From contig JAIOJF010000049.1 in the NCBI GenBank assembly GCA_019911965.1, forward strand, positions 37,535 through 101,534: DNA of 64,000 nucleotides, written 5' to 3'. The position numbers and the translations under genes were made by a program. A model generated the notes under the pieces. That model made no database searches and had not been told where the DNA came from. It saw only the letters and a program-made list of their open reading frames with translations. Positions 26,662 to 35,034 of this stretch are shown piece after piece. Position 1 is the stretch's first letter; each line of letters opens with the position of its first letter. This DNA is from Paracoccaceae bacterium. Lineage in GTDB: Bacteria; Pseudomonadota; Alphaproteobacteria; Rhodobacterales; Rhodobacteraceae.

Positions 26662-27054
26662 ATGGATCTGATGGATGCGGCAAAGGCGGTGCAGGCAAAC
26701 GCCTATGCACCCTATTCGAAATTCCGGGTCGGGGCGGCGATCCGCACCGCCTCGGGCGCGATCTTTGCCGGGTGCAATGTCGAGAATGTCGCCTATCCCG
26801 AAGGCACCTGTGCCGAGGCCGGGGCCATCGCCGCAATGGCAGCCGCGGGCGAGCGCGAGATTGCTGAGGTGGCGGTGATCGCCGACGGCGACGATCCGGT
26901 CACGCCCTGTGGTGGCTGCCGCCAGAAGCTGGCGGAATTTGCCGCGCCTGATGTGGTGGTCACGATGTCCGGCAAGGGCGGCAATTCCGTCACCATGACC
27001 ATCGCCGATCTGCTGCCGGGGGCGTTTTCCACCCGGCATCTGGACAGCGCATGA
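26662..27054 (+). CDS. cdd: Cytidine deaminase
   Basis: 130 residues. Deaminates cytidine and deoxycytidine to uridine forms. The catalytic pair C50-A-E52 lies in PEGTCAEAGAI, and the other zinc cysteines are C83 and C86 in PCGGC. N-terminal APYSKFRVGAA binds the nucleoside. First of cdd-deoA-deoB, a nucleoside salvage/catabolism operon; its last 4 bases overlap deoA. Confidence 0.95.
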   Translation: MDLMDAAKAVQANAYAPYSKFRVGAAIRTASGAIFAGCNVENVAYPEGTCAEAGAIAAMAAAGEREIAEVAVIADGDDPVTPCGGCRQKLAEFAAPDVVVTMSGKGGNSVTMTIADLLPGAFSTRHLDSA

Positions 27055-28361
27055 TGGATGCCCGCAGGATCATTGCCGCAAAGCGGGATGGCCGCGCGCT
27101 GAACGCTGCCGAATTGCAGTGGTTTGCTGGCGGGTTGGCCTCGGGCAGTATCACCGATGCGCAGGCGGGTGCTTTCGCGATGGCGGTGCTGTTGAACGGC
27201 ATGGACGAGGCCGAGCGCGTGGCGCTGACGCTGGCAATGCGTGACAGTGGCGAGGTGCAGGCATGGGACATGCCGGGGCCGGTGCTGGACAAGCATTCGA
27301 CGGGTGGCATCGGCGATAATGTCTCCTTGTTGCTGGCGCCTGCGCTGGCGGTTTGCGGGGCCTATGTGCCGATGATCTCGGGCCGCGGGCTGGGCCATAC
27401 CGGCGGCACGCTGGACAAGCTGGACGCGATCCCCGGTTATCAGAGCGAAGTGAGCGCGGAGGACATGCGCCGGGTGGTGGGCGAGGTCGGCTGCGCGATT
27501 GTCGGCGCGACCGGTGGCATCGCACCGGCGGACAAACGCCTTTACGCGATCCGCGATGTGACCGGCACGGTGGAAAGCCTCGATCTGATCACCGCGTCGA
27601 TCCTGTCAAAGAAGCTGGCGGCTGGGCTGGAGGGGCTGGTGCTGGATGTGAAGATCGGCTCGGGCGCGTTTCTGAGCGGCGCGGATCAGGCCGGAGCATT
27701 GGCCGAGGCGCTGGTGGGTGTGGCCAACGGGGCGGGGTGCCGCACAGCGGCGCTGATCACCGACATGAACGAACCGCTGGCCGAGGCTGCGGGCAACGCG
27801 CTGGAAGTGCGCAACGCCATCGGTTTCCTGCGCGGCGACGAGATCAACAGCCGCCTGTGGGATGTGACGGTGGCGCTGGGCGGTGTGGCGCTGGAGCTGG
27901 GTGGCCTGTGCGAACGCGCCGCCGAGGGCCAGGCGATGATCGAGGCGGCGTTTCAAAGCGGCCGCGCAGCGGAGCGGTTCCAGGCGATGGTAACAGCCCT
28001 TGGCGGCCCTGCCGATCTGATCGAGCGGCCCGGTGATCATCTGCCGCGCGCGCCGCTGGTGGACGAGGTGCAGGCCCCGAAATCCGGTTTCGTGGCCGGA
28101 ATCGACGCCCGCGCGCTGGGCTTTGCGGTGGTCGATCTGGGCGGCGGGCGCAAGGCCGGCGGCGATGTGCTGGACCTGTCGGTGGGGCTGGACGATCTGG
28201 CCCCGCTCGGCATTGCGGTGATGCAGGGCGATCCGCTGGCGCTGATCCATGCCCGCGATGAGGCCGGGCTGGAAGCCGCCCGCGCGGCGGTGCTGGCGGC
28301 CTACCGGATTGATGCGACGCCATCGGATGAACCGCCCCTGATCACAAGGCGGATCGGCTGA
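27051..28361 (+). CDS. deoA: Thymidine phosphorylase
   Basis: 436 residues. Phosphorolysis of thymidine/deoxyuridine to base and 2-deoxyribose 1-phosphate. Signatures: KHSTGGIGDNVSL and SGRGLGHTGGTLDKLDAIPG (phosphate and pyrimidine site), KLAAGLEGLVLDVKIGSGAF region. ATG overlaps the cdd stop, and its own stop shares a base with the deoB start, so the three are tightly coupled. Confidence 0.96.
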   Translation: MMDARRIIAAKRDGRALNAAELQWFAGGLASGSITDAQAGAFAMAVLLNGMDEAERVALTLAMRDSGEVQAWDMPGPVLDKHSTGGIGDNVSLLLAPALAVCGAYVPMISGRGLGHTGGTLDKLDAIPGYQSEVSAEDMRRVVGEVGCAIVGATGGIAPADKRLYAIRDVTGTVESLDLITASILSKKLAAGLEGLVLDVKIGSGAFLSGADQAGALAEALVGVANGAGCRTAALITDMNEPLAEAAGNALEVRNAIGFLRGDEINSRLWDVTVALGGVALELGGLCERAAEGQAMIEAAFQSGRAAERFQAMVTALGGPADLIERPGDHLPRAPLVDEVQAPKSGFVAGIDARALGFAVVDLGGGRKAGGDVLDLSVGLDDLAPLGIAVMQGDPLALIHARDEAGLEAARAAVLAAYRIDATPSDEPPLITRRIG

Positions 28362-29560
28362 TGGCGCGGGCGTTTCTGATCGTGCTGGATTCCGCCGGTT
28401 GCGGCGGCGCACCGGATGCCGCCGAATTTGGCGATGAAGGGGCCAACACGCTGGGCCATATCGTTGCGGAATGCGCTGCCGGGCGGGCCGATCAGGGCCG
28501 GAAGGGGCCGCTGGCGGTGCCGAACCTCGATGCCTTGGGGCTGGGGGCGGCGATCCGCCTGGCCTCGGGGATCGCAACGCCTGGGCTGGCGGCTGAACCG
28601 CAGGGGCGCTGGGGCGCGGCAACCGAGATCTCGCGCGGCAAGGACACGCCCTCGGGGCATTGGGAAATCGCGGGCCTGCCGGTGCCCTGGAACTGGACTT
28701 ATTTCCCCGACACGCAACCCGCCTTTCCGCCCGAGGTGACGGCGCGGGTTTGCGAGCTGGCCGGAACCGACGGCATACTCGGCAATTGCCATGCCTCGGG
28801 CATTCCGGTGATCGCGGAACATGGTGCCGCGCATATGCAGAGCGGCTGGCCGATCTGCTATACCTCGGCGGACAGCGTGTTCCAGATCGCCGCGCATGAA
28901 GAAACCTTCGGGCTGGAGCGGTTGCTGACGCTTTGCCGCGATCTTGCGCCGATGCTGCACGAGATGCGGGTGGGGCGGGTGATTGCGCGACCCTTCCTTG
29001 GTGATGCCAAGGCCGGGTTCCGGCGCACCCCGAACCGGCGCGATTTTGCCATTGAACCGCCTTTCGATACGCTCTGCGATTACGTGGCGCGGGCCGGCGG
29101 GCGGGTGCGGGCGGTCGGCAAGATCAACGACATATTCTCGGGGCGTGGCATTCTCGACCACACCAAGGGCAAGGGCGATGCCAGCCTGTTTGACCGGCTG
29201 GTGGACCTGGCGGACGAGGCGGCGCCGGGCGATCTGGTTTTCGCCAATCTGGTGGAGTTCGACACGCTTTACGGCCATCAGCGCGATGTTGCCGGCTATG
29301 CGCGCGCGCTGGAATGGTTCGATGCGCGGCTGCCGGAATTGCTGGGCCGGCTGGGCAAGGGCGACATTGCCATCTTCACCGCCGATCACGGCAATGATCC
29401 GACCTTTCGCGGCACCGACCATACCCGCGAGCGGGTGCCGGTGCTTGTTGCCGGGGCCGGTGCGGGCAAGATCGGCCTCTGCGCCTTTGCCGATATCGGG
29501 GCCAGCGTGGCGGCGCATCTGGGGGTCGGGTTCGGACCGGCGGGGCGGTCATTTCTGTGA
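28361..29560 (+). CDS. deoB: Phosphopentomutase
   Basis: 399 residues, alkaline-phosphatase-superfamily mutase that turns (deoxy)ribose 1-phosphate into the 5-phosphate for entry to the deoxyribose 5-phosphate aldolase route. The metal sites are visible as FLIVLDSAGCGGAPDA at the N-terminus and FTADHGNDPTFRGTDHTRE near the C-terminus; DTPSGHWEIAG holds the phosphorylated threonine. deoC and deoD are not in the window. Confidence 0.95.
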   Translation: MARAFLIVLDSAGCGGAPDAAEFGDEGANTLGHIVAECAAGRADQGRKGPLAVPNLDALGLGAAIRLASGIATPGLAAEPQGRWGAATEISRGKDTPSGHWEIAGLPVPWNWTYFPDTQPAFPPEVTARVCELAGTDGILGNCHASGIPVIAEHGAAHMQSGWPICYTSADSVFQIAAHEETFGLERLLTLCRDLAPMLHEMRVGRVIARPFLGDAKAGFRRTPNRRDFAIEPPFDTLCDYVARAGGRVRAVGKINDIFSGRGILDHTKGKGDASLFDRLVDLADEAAPGDLVFANLVEFDTLYGHQRDVAGYARALEWFDARLPELLGRLGKGDIAIFTADHGNDPTFRGTDHTRERVPVLVAGAGAGKIGLCAFADIGASVAAHLGVGFGPAGRSFL

Positions 29561-29589
29561 CGCCGGGGTGAACTGAGCAACCAAGGAAC

Positions 29590-29611
29590 GAGTATTTGAA
29601 CCAAAAAGAAG
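29590..29611. repeat. GAGTATTT...AAAAAGAAG intergenic element, copy 2
   Basis: GAGTATTTGAACCAAAAAGA, matching the element at 23287-23308 apart from the variable central bases. It fills the gap between the convergent deoB and sirtuin genes. Confidence 0.5.
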
Positions 29612-29612
29612 C

Positions 29613-30320
29613 TCAGGTGGTTTTGAGGATTTCGCCCACCCAGGCCGGGACAATATCGGTGGCCTTGCCGTGGCGGGCGGTGTCGAAATCGCTGATCACG
29701 GCGGAAGGTTCCAGATTGATTTCCAGCGTCTCGGCGCCACAGGCGGCGGCGTTGCGCACGAAATCTGCCGCCGGGTAGACATTGCCCGAAGTGCCGATGG
29801 CGACGAACAGGCCGGCGGTTTGCAGCCGCTGGTGGATCGCCTCCATCAGGTAAGGCATTTCCCCGAACCAGACGACATCGGGCCGCGTGGCGGTAGTGCC
29901 GCAGGCCGGGCAGGGATCGCGCGGGCGCATCCTGTCGGGCGCATCCCAGCGATGTCCGCAGGCGGCGCAAAGGGCGCGGTTCAACTGGCCGTGCATGTGC
30001 CAGACATGGCGCGAACCGGCGCGTTCATGCAGATCATCGACATTCTGCGTGACGATCAGCACCTTGCCCTGATACCCGGCTTCCAGCCGCGCCAGTGCCT
30101 CATGGGCGGCATTGGGCGCGGCAGCGGCGCAATTGGCGCGGCGGGCGTTGTAAAACTCATGCACCAGATCGGGGTTGCGTGCGAAGCCTTCCGGCGTGGC
30201 AACCTCGTTCAGATCGTATTTCGTCCACAAACCGTCGCGGTCGCGGAAGGTGCCAAGGCCGCTTTCGGCGGAAATCCCGGCCCCGGTCAGGATGACGATA
30301 TCGCCAAACCTGCCCATCAC
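29613..30320 (-). CDS. cobB: NAD-dependent protein deacylase, sirtuin (CobB type)
   Basis: 235 residues. Sir2 fold with LTGAGISAESGLGTFRD, TQNVDDLHERAG, the catalytic histidine in HMHGQL, and zinc cysteines in CAAC and CPAC. Y57 and R60 (FYNARR) match the Y-x-x-R pair that lets class III sirtuins and E. coli CobB remove succinyl as well as acetyl groups from lysine. Its start codon overlaps the puuD stop (ATGA), so it is translated from the urate-hydroxylase transcript, an unusual pairing. Name CobB is for the sirtuin, unrelated to the B12 genes nearby. Confidence 0.92.
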   Translation of the reverse strand: MMGRFGDIVILTGAGISAESGLGTFRDRDGLWTKYDLNEVATPEGFARNPDLVHEFYNARRANCAAAAPNAAHEALARLEAGYQGKVLIVTQNVDDLHERAGSRHVWHMHGQLNRALCAACGHRWDAPDRMRPRDPCPACGTTATRPDVVWFGEMPYLMEAIHQRLQTAGLFVAIGTSGNVYPAADFVRNAAACGAETLEINLEPSAVISDFDTARHGKATDIVPAWVGEILKTT

Positions 30321-31549
30321 CCGCCGGTTGCCTGACGATACCAGGCGATGATCTGGCGGCGCGGTTCATCATCCATGTCGATGGCGTTTGGCGGCGGCAT
30401 GGCATGGCTGATCCCGGCCTGCAGGTAGATCTGGTGGGCGTGGCGGGCGATATCGGCCTCGGTCTCCAGCACCACGCCCTTGGGTGGTTGGTTCATGCCG
30501 TCCCAGGACGGCTCGCGGGCATGGCACATCGAGCAATTGCCGATTACGGCGTAATAGGCATCCTCGAACCCGGCGACATCGGCGAATTTCTGTTCTGCGG
30601 GCGTCAGGGCGCGGGCTTCGGATTCGTCAACACTGTCCATGCCGGAAAAGCCCGACAGCCAGGCGATCAGCAGGAAGATCAGCACCGTCACCACCCAGGT
30701 CCAGGCCGGGCCCTTGCCGGTGGCGTGCATGGTGTTGAAGTAATGGCGGATCGACACGCCGGTCAGGAAGATCAGGCTGGCGATGATCCAGGAAAACTCG
30801 GTCGCGAAGGCCAGCGGGTAGTGGTTTGCCAGCATCAGGAACACCACCGGCAGGGTCAGGTAATTGTTGTGGGTCGAGCGCAGCTTGGCGATCTTGCCGT
30901 ATTTCGCATCCGGTACGCGCCCGGCCTTGAGGTCGGCAACGACGATCCGCTGGTTCGGCATGATGATGAAGAACACATTCGCCGTCATGATCGTGGCTGT
31001 GAAGGCCCCGAGATGCAGCAGCGCGGCGCGTCCGGTAAATATCTGGTGATAGCCCCAGGACATGATGACGAGGATGATGAACAACAGCAGCATCAGCGCG
31101 GTCGGGCGCGCGGCCAGTTTCGATCTGCACATGGCGTCATAGGCCAGCCAGCCGATCGTCAGCGACCCGCCGGAAATCAGAATGCCCTGCCAGAGCGCCA
31201 GTTCAACCTTGCCCGGATCGAGCAGGAACAATTCCCCGCCGACCCAGTAGACCATCATCAGCAACGCCGCCCCTGACAGCCAGGTCGTGTAGCTTTGCCA
31301 TTTGTGCCAGGTCAGGTGCTCGGGCATCCGTGCCGGGGCCACCAGGTATTTGACCGAGTGATAGAAGCCGCCGCCATGCACCTCCCATTCCTCGCCATAG
31401 GCCCCGTCGGGCAGGGCGTCGTTCGGCTTCAGCATGAGATCGAGCGCGATGAAGTAGAACGATGCGCCGATCCAGGCCATCGCCGTGATGACATGCAGCC
31501 AGCGCATTGCGAATTCCGCCCAGTCCCACAAGATCGCCAGATCAATCAT
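30317..31549 (-). CDS. puuD: Urate hydroxylase PuuD, membrane protein with C-terminal cytochrome c
   Basis: 410 residues. About eight transmembrane helices from the N-terminus (WLHVITAMAWIGASFYFIALD onward) form the urate-oxidase N domain (PF06181), followed by a cytochrome c domain with C339-S-M-C342-H343. PuuD oxidises urate to 5-hydroxyisourate and passes electrons to the respiratory chain rather than to oxygen. Start 31549 (MIDLAILWDW). It heads the leftward transcript with cobB and is divergent from the LysR gene, next to the other uricolytic genes. Confidence 0.92.
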   Translation of the reverse strand: MIDLAILWDWAEFAMRWLHVITAMAWIGASFYFIALDLMLKPNDALPDGAYGEEWEVHGGGFYHSVKYLVAPARMPEHLTWHKWQSYTTWLSGAALLMMVYWVGGELFLLDPGKVELALWQGILISGGSLTIGWLAYDAMCRSKLAARPTALMLLLFIILVIMSWGYHQIFTGRAALLHLGAFTATIMTANVFFIIMPNQRIVVADLKAGRVPDAKYGKIAKLRSTHNNYLTLPVVFLMLANHYPLAFATEFSWIIASLIFLTGVSIRHYFNTMHATGKGPAWTWVVTVLIFLLIAWLSGFSGMDSVDESEARALTPAEQKFADVAGFEDAYYAVIGNCSMCHAREPSWDGMNQPPKGVVLETEADIARHAHQIYLQAGISHAMPPPNAIDMDDEPRRQIIAWYRQATGG

Positions 31550-31611
31550 CCAATTCCTCCTGTCGCGCCGCCTGTCGCGCCTTTGGCGCGGATAGCCTAG
31601 GCGAGACTGCT

Positions 31612-31663
31612 TTATTCTGGTATTGCCGGTAAAGACCAAGCAGCATCAAAAAAACCGGAATAA
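31612..31663. promoter_or_regulatory. Imperfect inverted repeat between puuD and the LysR gene
   Basis: TTATTCTGGT at 31612-31621 and ACCGGAATAA at 31654-31663 are complementary with one mismatch, 32 bases apart. The right arm reaches the LysR start codon. LysR regulators usually bind in a divergent spacer like this one (113 bases between starts). No T-N11-A box is obvious in the arms themselves, so the call is tentative. Confidence 0.35.
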
Positions 31664-32580
31664 TGTCATATCTCGATAATATCCGCACTTTCGTGCGTGT
31701 CTACGAGTTGGGCAGCATGTCCGCCGCCGGGCGCGATTTGCGGATTTCTCCGGCGGTCACCTCGTCGCGCATGTCGCAGCTTGAGGAACATCTGGGCGTG
31801 CGATTGTTCCAGCGCACCACCCGCAGCCTGACGCCGACCGAACAGGGCAAATCCTTCTATCGCGGGGCAACCGCCATTCTGGCGGCGGTGGAAAGTGCCG
31901 AGGCGCAGATCGTCAACATCACCGAGAACCTGAAGGGCTCGCTCTATGTCGCGGCTCCGCTTGGGGTGGGGCGGCGCCTGATCGCGCCTTTGGTGCCCGG
32001 GTTTCTGGCGCAGTATCCGGAGGTTCGGGTGCGCCTGCGGCTGACCGACCGCAAGGTTGATCTGACGACCGAAGGGCTGGACCTGGCGTTCTTTCTCGGC
32101 CAGCCCGAGGACAGCAACCTGCGCATCCGCAAGATCGCGGATGTCGAGCGTATCCTGTGCGCCGCGCCTGACTATGTAGAGCGGCGCGGCATGCCGGCCA
32201 CCGGCGAGGATCTGGTCTCGCAAGCCCATGAATGCCTGATCCTGCGCTTTCCCGGCGCGACCGAGTTTCAGTGGCGCTTGTCCACCCCGGACGGGCCGAA
32301 ACGGTTCCGGGTGTCGGGGCGCTACGAATCGGATGATGGCGACGTTCTGACCGACTGGGCGCTGGCCGGGCATGGCATCGCCATGAAGCCGGTATTCGAG
32401 GTGGCGGGGCATCTGCGCTCGGGCGCGCTGGTGCCGGTGGCGATTCAAACCCCGCCCGAGCCGATCCAGATGGCCTGCCTGTTCACCCATCGCCGCCATC
32501 AGGACCCGAAAACGCGGTTGTTCATGGAATTCATGATCGACCGGATCGGCGCGTCCGTGAAGGATGCCACGACGCTCTAG
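31663..32580 (+). CDS. LysR family transcriptional regulator
   Basis: 305 residues: N-terminal winged helix ([42 protein letters not shown] region, residues 8-50) and a type 2 periplasmic-binding-like effector domain. Divergent from puuD and convergent with uraH, whose stop codon it overlaps. Context points to control of urate catabolism, with a purine intermediate as effector (inferred). Confidence 0.88.
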   Translation: MSYLDNIRTFVRVYELGSMSAAGRDLRISPAVTSSRMSQLEEHLGVRLFQRTTRSLTPTEQGKSFYRGATAILAAVESAEAQIVNITENLKGSLYVAAPLGVGRRLIAPLVPGFLAQYPEVRVRLRLTDRKVDLTTEGLDLAFFLGQPEDSNLRIRKIADVERILCAAPDYVERRGMPATGEDLVSQAHECLILRFPGATEFQWRLSTPDGPKRFRVSGRYESDDGDVLTDWALAGHGIAMKPVFEVAGHLRSGALVPVAIQTPPEPIQMACLFTHRRHQDPKTRLFMEFMIDRIGASVKDATTL

Positions 32581-32930
32581 CTTCCGCGATAGGTGGAATA
32601 GCCGAAGGGCGATAGCAGCAGCGGCACATGGTAATGCGTGGTTTCCGACATGCCGAAGCGCAAGGGGATGATATCGAGGAATCGCGGGTTTTCAGCCGGT
32701 ATCCCGGCCTGATCCAGATAGGACCCGGCATGGAAGATCAGTTCGTAAGTGCCGGTCTGGAACCGCTCGGCGGGCAGGATATGCGCATCGGTGCGCCCGT
32801 CGGAATTGGTGACAAGCGTGTTCAGCAATGCACGGTCGGACCCCTCGATCCGGAACAATTCGATCTTTAGCCCCGCCGCCGGGCGACCGCTTGCGGTATC
32901 GAGAACATGGGTTGTCAGATATCCGGGCAT
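32577..32930 (-). CDS. uraH: 5-Hydroxyisourate hydrolase (transthyretin-like)
   Basis: 117 residues. Hydrolyses 5-hydroxyisourate, the PuuD product, to OHCU. Family signatures: N-terminal [20 protein letters not shown] and the C-terminal tetrapeptide YRGS in YSTYRGS, which separates HIU hydrolases from true transthyretins. Start 32930 chosen for the [12 protein letters not shown]-terminus. Divergent from the puuE-uraD gene; its last 3 coding bases overlap the LysR stop. Confidence 0.95.
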   Translation of the reverse strand: MPGYLTTHVLDTASGRPAAGLKIELFRIEGSDRALLNTLVTNSDGRTDAHILPAERFQTGTYELIFHAGSYLDQAGIPAENPRFLDIIPLRFGMSETTHYHVPLLLSPFGYSTYRGS

Positions 32931-33080
32931 TGCCGCCGCTCCTGTTGCTGTGCATTGTTTATGCCGCAAGCCCGATTGCAGGCATAGCATCGGCGGCAAA
33001 AGGGACCTTTTCGTATTATTTGAAAAAACTATAGGATTTTCTGGAATATACACCATCAGACTGACCCAAGGGCATGTAAA

Positions 33081-34493
33081 TTGATACGCTACCCGCGAGA
33101 TATGGCCGGCTATGGGGCAAGGCCCCCTTTTGCCGATTGGCCGAACGGCGCGAAGATCGCCGTGCAGATCGTGCTGAACTACGAAGAAGGCGGTGAAAAC
33201 AACATCCTGCACGGGGATGCGGCGTCCGAGGCGTTCCTGTCCGAGATTACCGGTGCCCAGCCCTGGCCGGGGCAACGCCACTGGAACATGGAATCGATCT
33301 ACGAATACGGCGCGCGGGCCGGGTTCTGGCGGGTTCACCGGTTGCTGAAGGACCTGCCGATCACGGTGTTCGGCGTTGCTACGGCGCTGGCGCGGGCACC
33401 CGAACAGGTGGCGGCGATGAACGCGGCAGGCTGGGAGATCGCCAGCCACGGCCTGAAATGGATCGAACACAAGGACATGTCGGCGGACGAGGAGCGCGCC
33501 CAGATCGCCGAGGCATTACGCCTGCATGCCGAGGTGACGGGCGCAGCACCGCGCGGCTGGTATACCGGGCGCTGTTCGATGAACACGGTCGAACTGGCAG
33601 CGGGTGCAGGGGAATTCGCCTATATCGCCGACAGCTACGCCGATGACCTGCCCTATTGGGTGAAGGCTGGTGGCAAGGATCAGTTGATCGTGCCCTACAC
33701 GATGGATTGCAACGACATGCGCTTCGCCATTCAGGCCGGGTTTACCACGGGCGGGCAGTTTGAAAGCTATCTGAAAGACAGTTTCGATGTGCTCTACGCG
33801 GAAGGCGTGGAGGGTGCGCCGAAGATGCTGTCGATCGGCCTGCATTGCCGGTTGGTCGGGCGTCCGGGCCGGGCAGCGGCGCTGGCGCGCGTGCTGGACC
33901 ATTTCAAGGCGCATGAGGGCGTGTGGTTCGCCACCCGCGAGCAGATCGCCGATCACTGGGCGCGCGTGCATCCGCCGGTGGCTAGGCAGCACCCCTCGCA
34001 GATGGACCGCGATACCTTCGTGGCCGAATTCGGCGGCATTTTCGAGCACAGCGCCTGGATCGCCGAAGGCGCATTTGCCCTTGAACTCGGTGCCACCCAT
34101 GACAATGCCATCGGCCTGCACAATGCGCTGGCGCGGGTGTTTCGCGCCGCCTCGCCGGATCAGCGCCTTGGTGTTCTGAACGCGCATCCCGATCTGGCCG
34201 GCAAGCTGGCCGCCGCCAAACGGCTGACGGCGGAGTCGACGGCGGAACAGGCCTCGGTCGGGCTGGATGCGCTGACCGATGCGGAGCGCGCCGCCTTTGA
34301 ACAGCAAAACGCCGCCTATACCAAGAAATTCGGCTTTCCCTTCATCATCGCGGTGCGGGATCATTCCAAGGCGTCGATCATGCAGGCGTTCCAGCGCCGC
34401 ATCGGCAATGACCGCGATGCGGAATTTGCCGAAGCCTGCCGCCAGGTGGAGCGTATCGCGCTCCTACGCTTGCAGGAGAAACTGGGCATATGA
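33081..34493 (+). CDS. puuE: Bifunctional cofactor-independent allantoinase (PuuE) and OHCU decarboxylase (UraD)
   Basis: 470 residues, two enzymes in one chain. Residues 1-300 are the NodB-like allantoinase PuuE ([31 protein letters not shown]), which opens allantoin to allantoate. Residues 305-470 are OHCU decarboxylase (catalytic His in [11 protein letters not shown], then [12 protein letters not shown]), which makes S-allantoin. So it performs steps three and four of urate breakdown. Start is TTG 33081, because the conserved [10 protein letters not shown] begins there; ATG 33102 would cut it. Its stop overlaps allA by ATGA. Confidence 0.92.
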   Translation: MIRYPRDMAGYGARPPFADWPNGAKIAVQIVLNYEEGGENNILHGDAASEAFLSEITGAQPWPGQRHWNMESIYEYGARAGFWRVHRLLKDLPITVFGVATALARAPEQVAAMNAAGWEIASHGLKWIEHKDMSADEERAQIAEALRLHAEVTGAAPRGWYTGRCSMNTVELAAGAGEFAYIADSYADDLPYWVKAGGKDQLIVPYTMDCNDMRFAIQAGFTTGGQFESYLKDSFDVLYAEGVEGAPKMLSIGLHCRLVGRPGRAAALARVLDHFKAHEGVWFATREQIADHWARVHPPVARQHPSQMDRDTFVAEFGGIFEHSAWIAEGAFALELGATHDNAIGLHNALARVFRAASPDQRLGVLNAHPDLAGKLAAAKRLTAESTAEQASVGLDALTDAERAAFEQQNAAYTKKFGFPFIIAVRDHSKASIMQAFQRRIGNDRDAEFAEACRQVERIALLRLQEKLGI

Positions 34494-35011
34494 GCGTTAC
34501 TATTCGCCCCAGGCCGCTGAGGGCGGTGGATTTCGCGCCCTTCGGCGATGTGCTGGACATTTCCGGCGATCCCGACGTCATGATCAATCAGGGTATGTGC
34601 GGGCGCTATCACGACCGTGCGGCGCTGGATTTCCAGGGTGGCCGCGCCGGGATCAGCCTGTTCAAGGCCCGCAAGCGCAGCCTGCCGATGGAACTGGATC
34701 TGGTCGAACGTCATCCCCTTGGCAGCCAGGCCTTCCTGCCGATGAGCATGGGCCGTTTTCTGGTGGTGGTCGCCCCGGACGAGGGCGGTGTGCCCGGCCA
34801 GCCCAACGCATTCATTACCGCGCCGGGACAGGGCGTGAATATTCACCGGGGCACCTGGCACGGCGTTCTTGCGCCACTGTCGGAACCCGGTCTGTTTGCC
34901 GTTGTCGACCGGATCGGCAGCGGTGCGAACCTGGAAGAGCATTGGTTCGCAACCAGGCCTGTCATCGAAAGTGATGCAGGTATGCCGGACGATGACCCGG
35001 CAAAACAATAA
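34490..35011 (+). CDS. allA: Ureidoglycolate lyase
   Basis: 173 residues, cupin-fold AllA family, splitting ureidoglycolate into glyoxylate and urea. Signatures: RPLRAVDFAPFGDVLD at the N-terminus, LVERHPLGSQAFLPM and NIHRGTWHGVLAPL, where H and the following residues line the metal-independent pocket. Coupled to puuE-uraD by a 4-base overlap. The allantoate-hydrolysing enzyme needed between PuuE and AllA is not encoded in the window. Confidence 0.93.
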   Translation: MSVTIRPRPLRAVDFAPFGDVLDISGDPDVMINQGMCGRYHDRAALDFQGGRAGISLFKARKRSLPMELDLVERHPLGSQAFLPMSMGRFLVVVAPDEGGVPGQPNAFITAPGQGVNIHRGTWHGVLAPLSEPGLFAVVDRIGSGANLEEHWFATRPVIESDAGMPDDDPAKQ

Positions 35012-35034
35012 CAAGCAACAGGGAAGGACTACCA

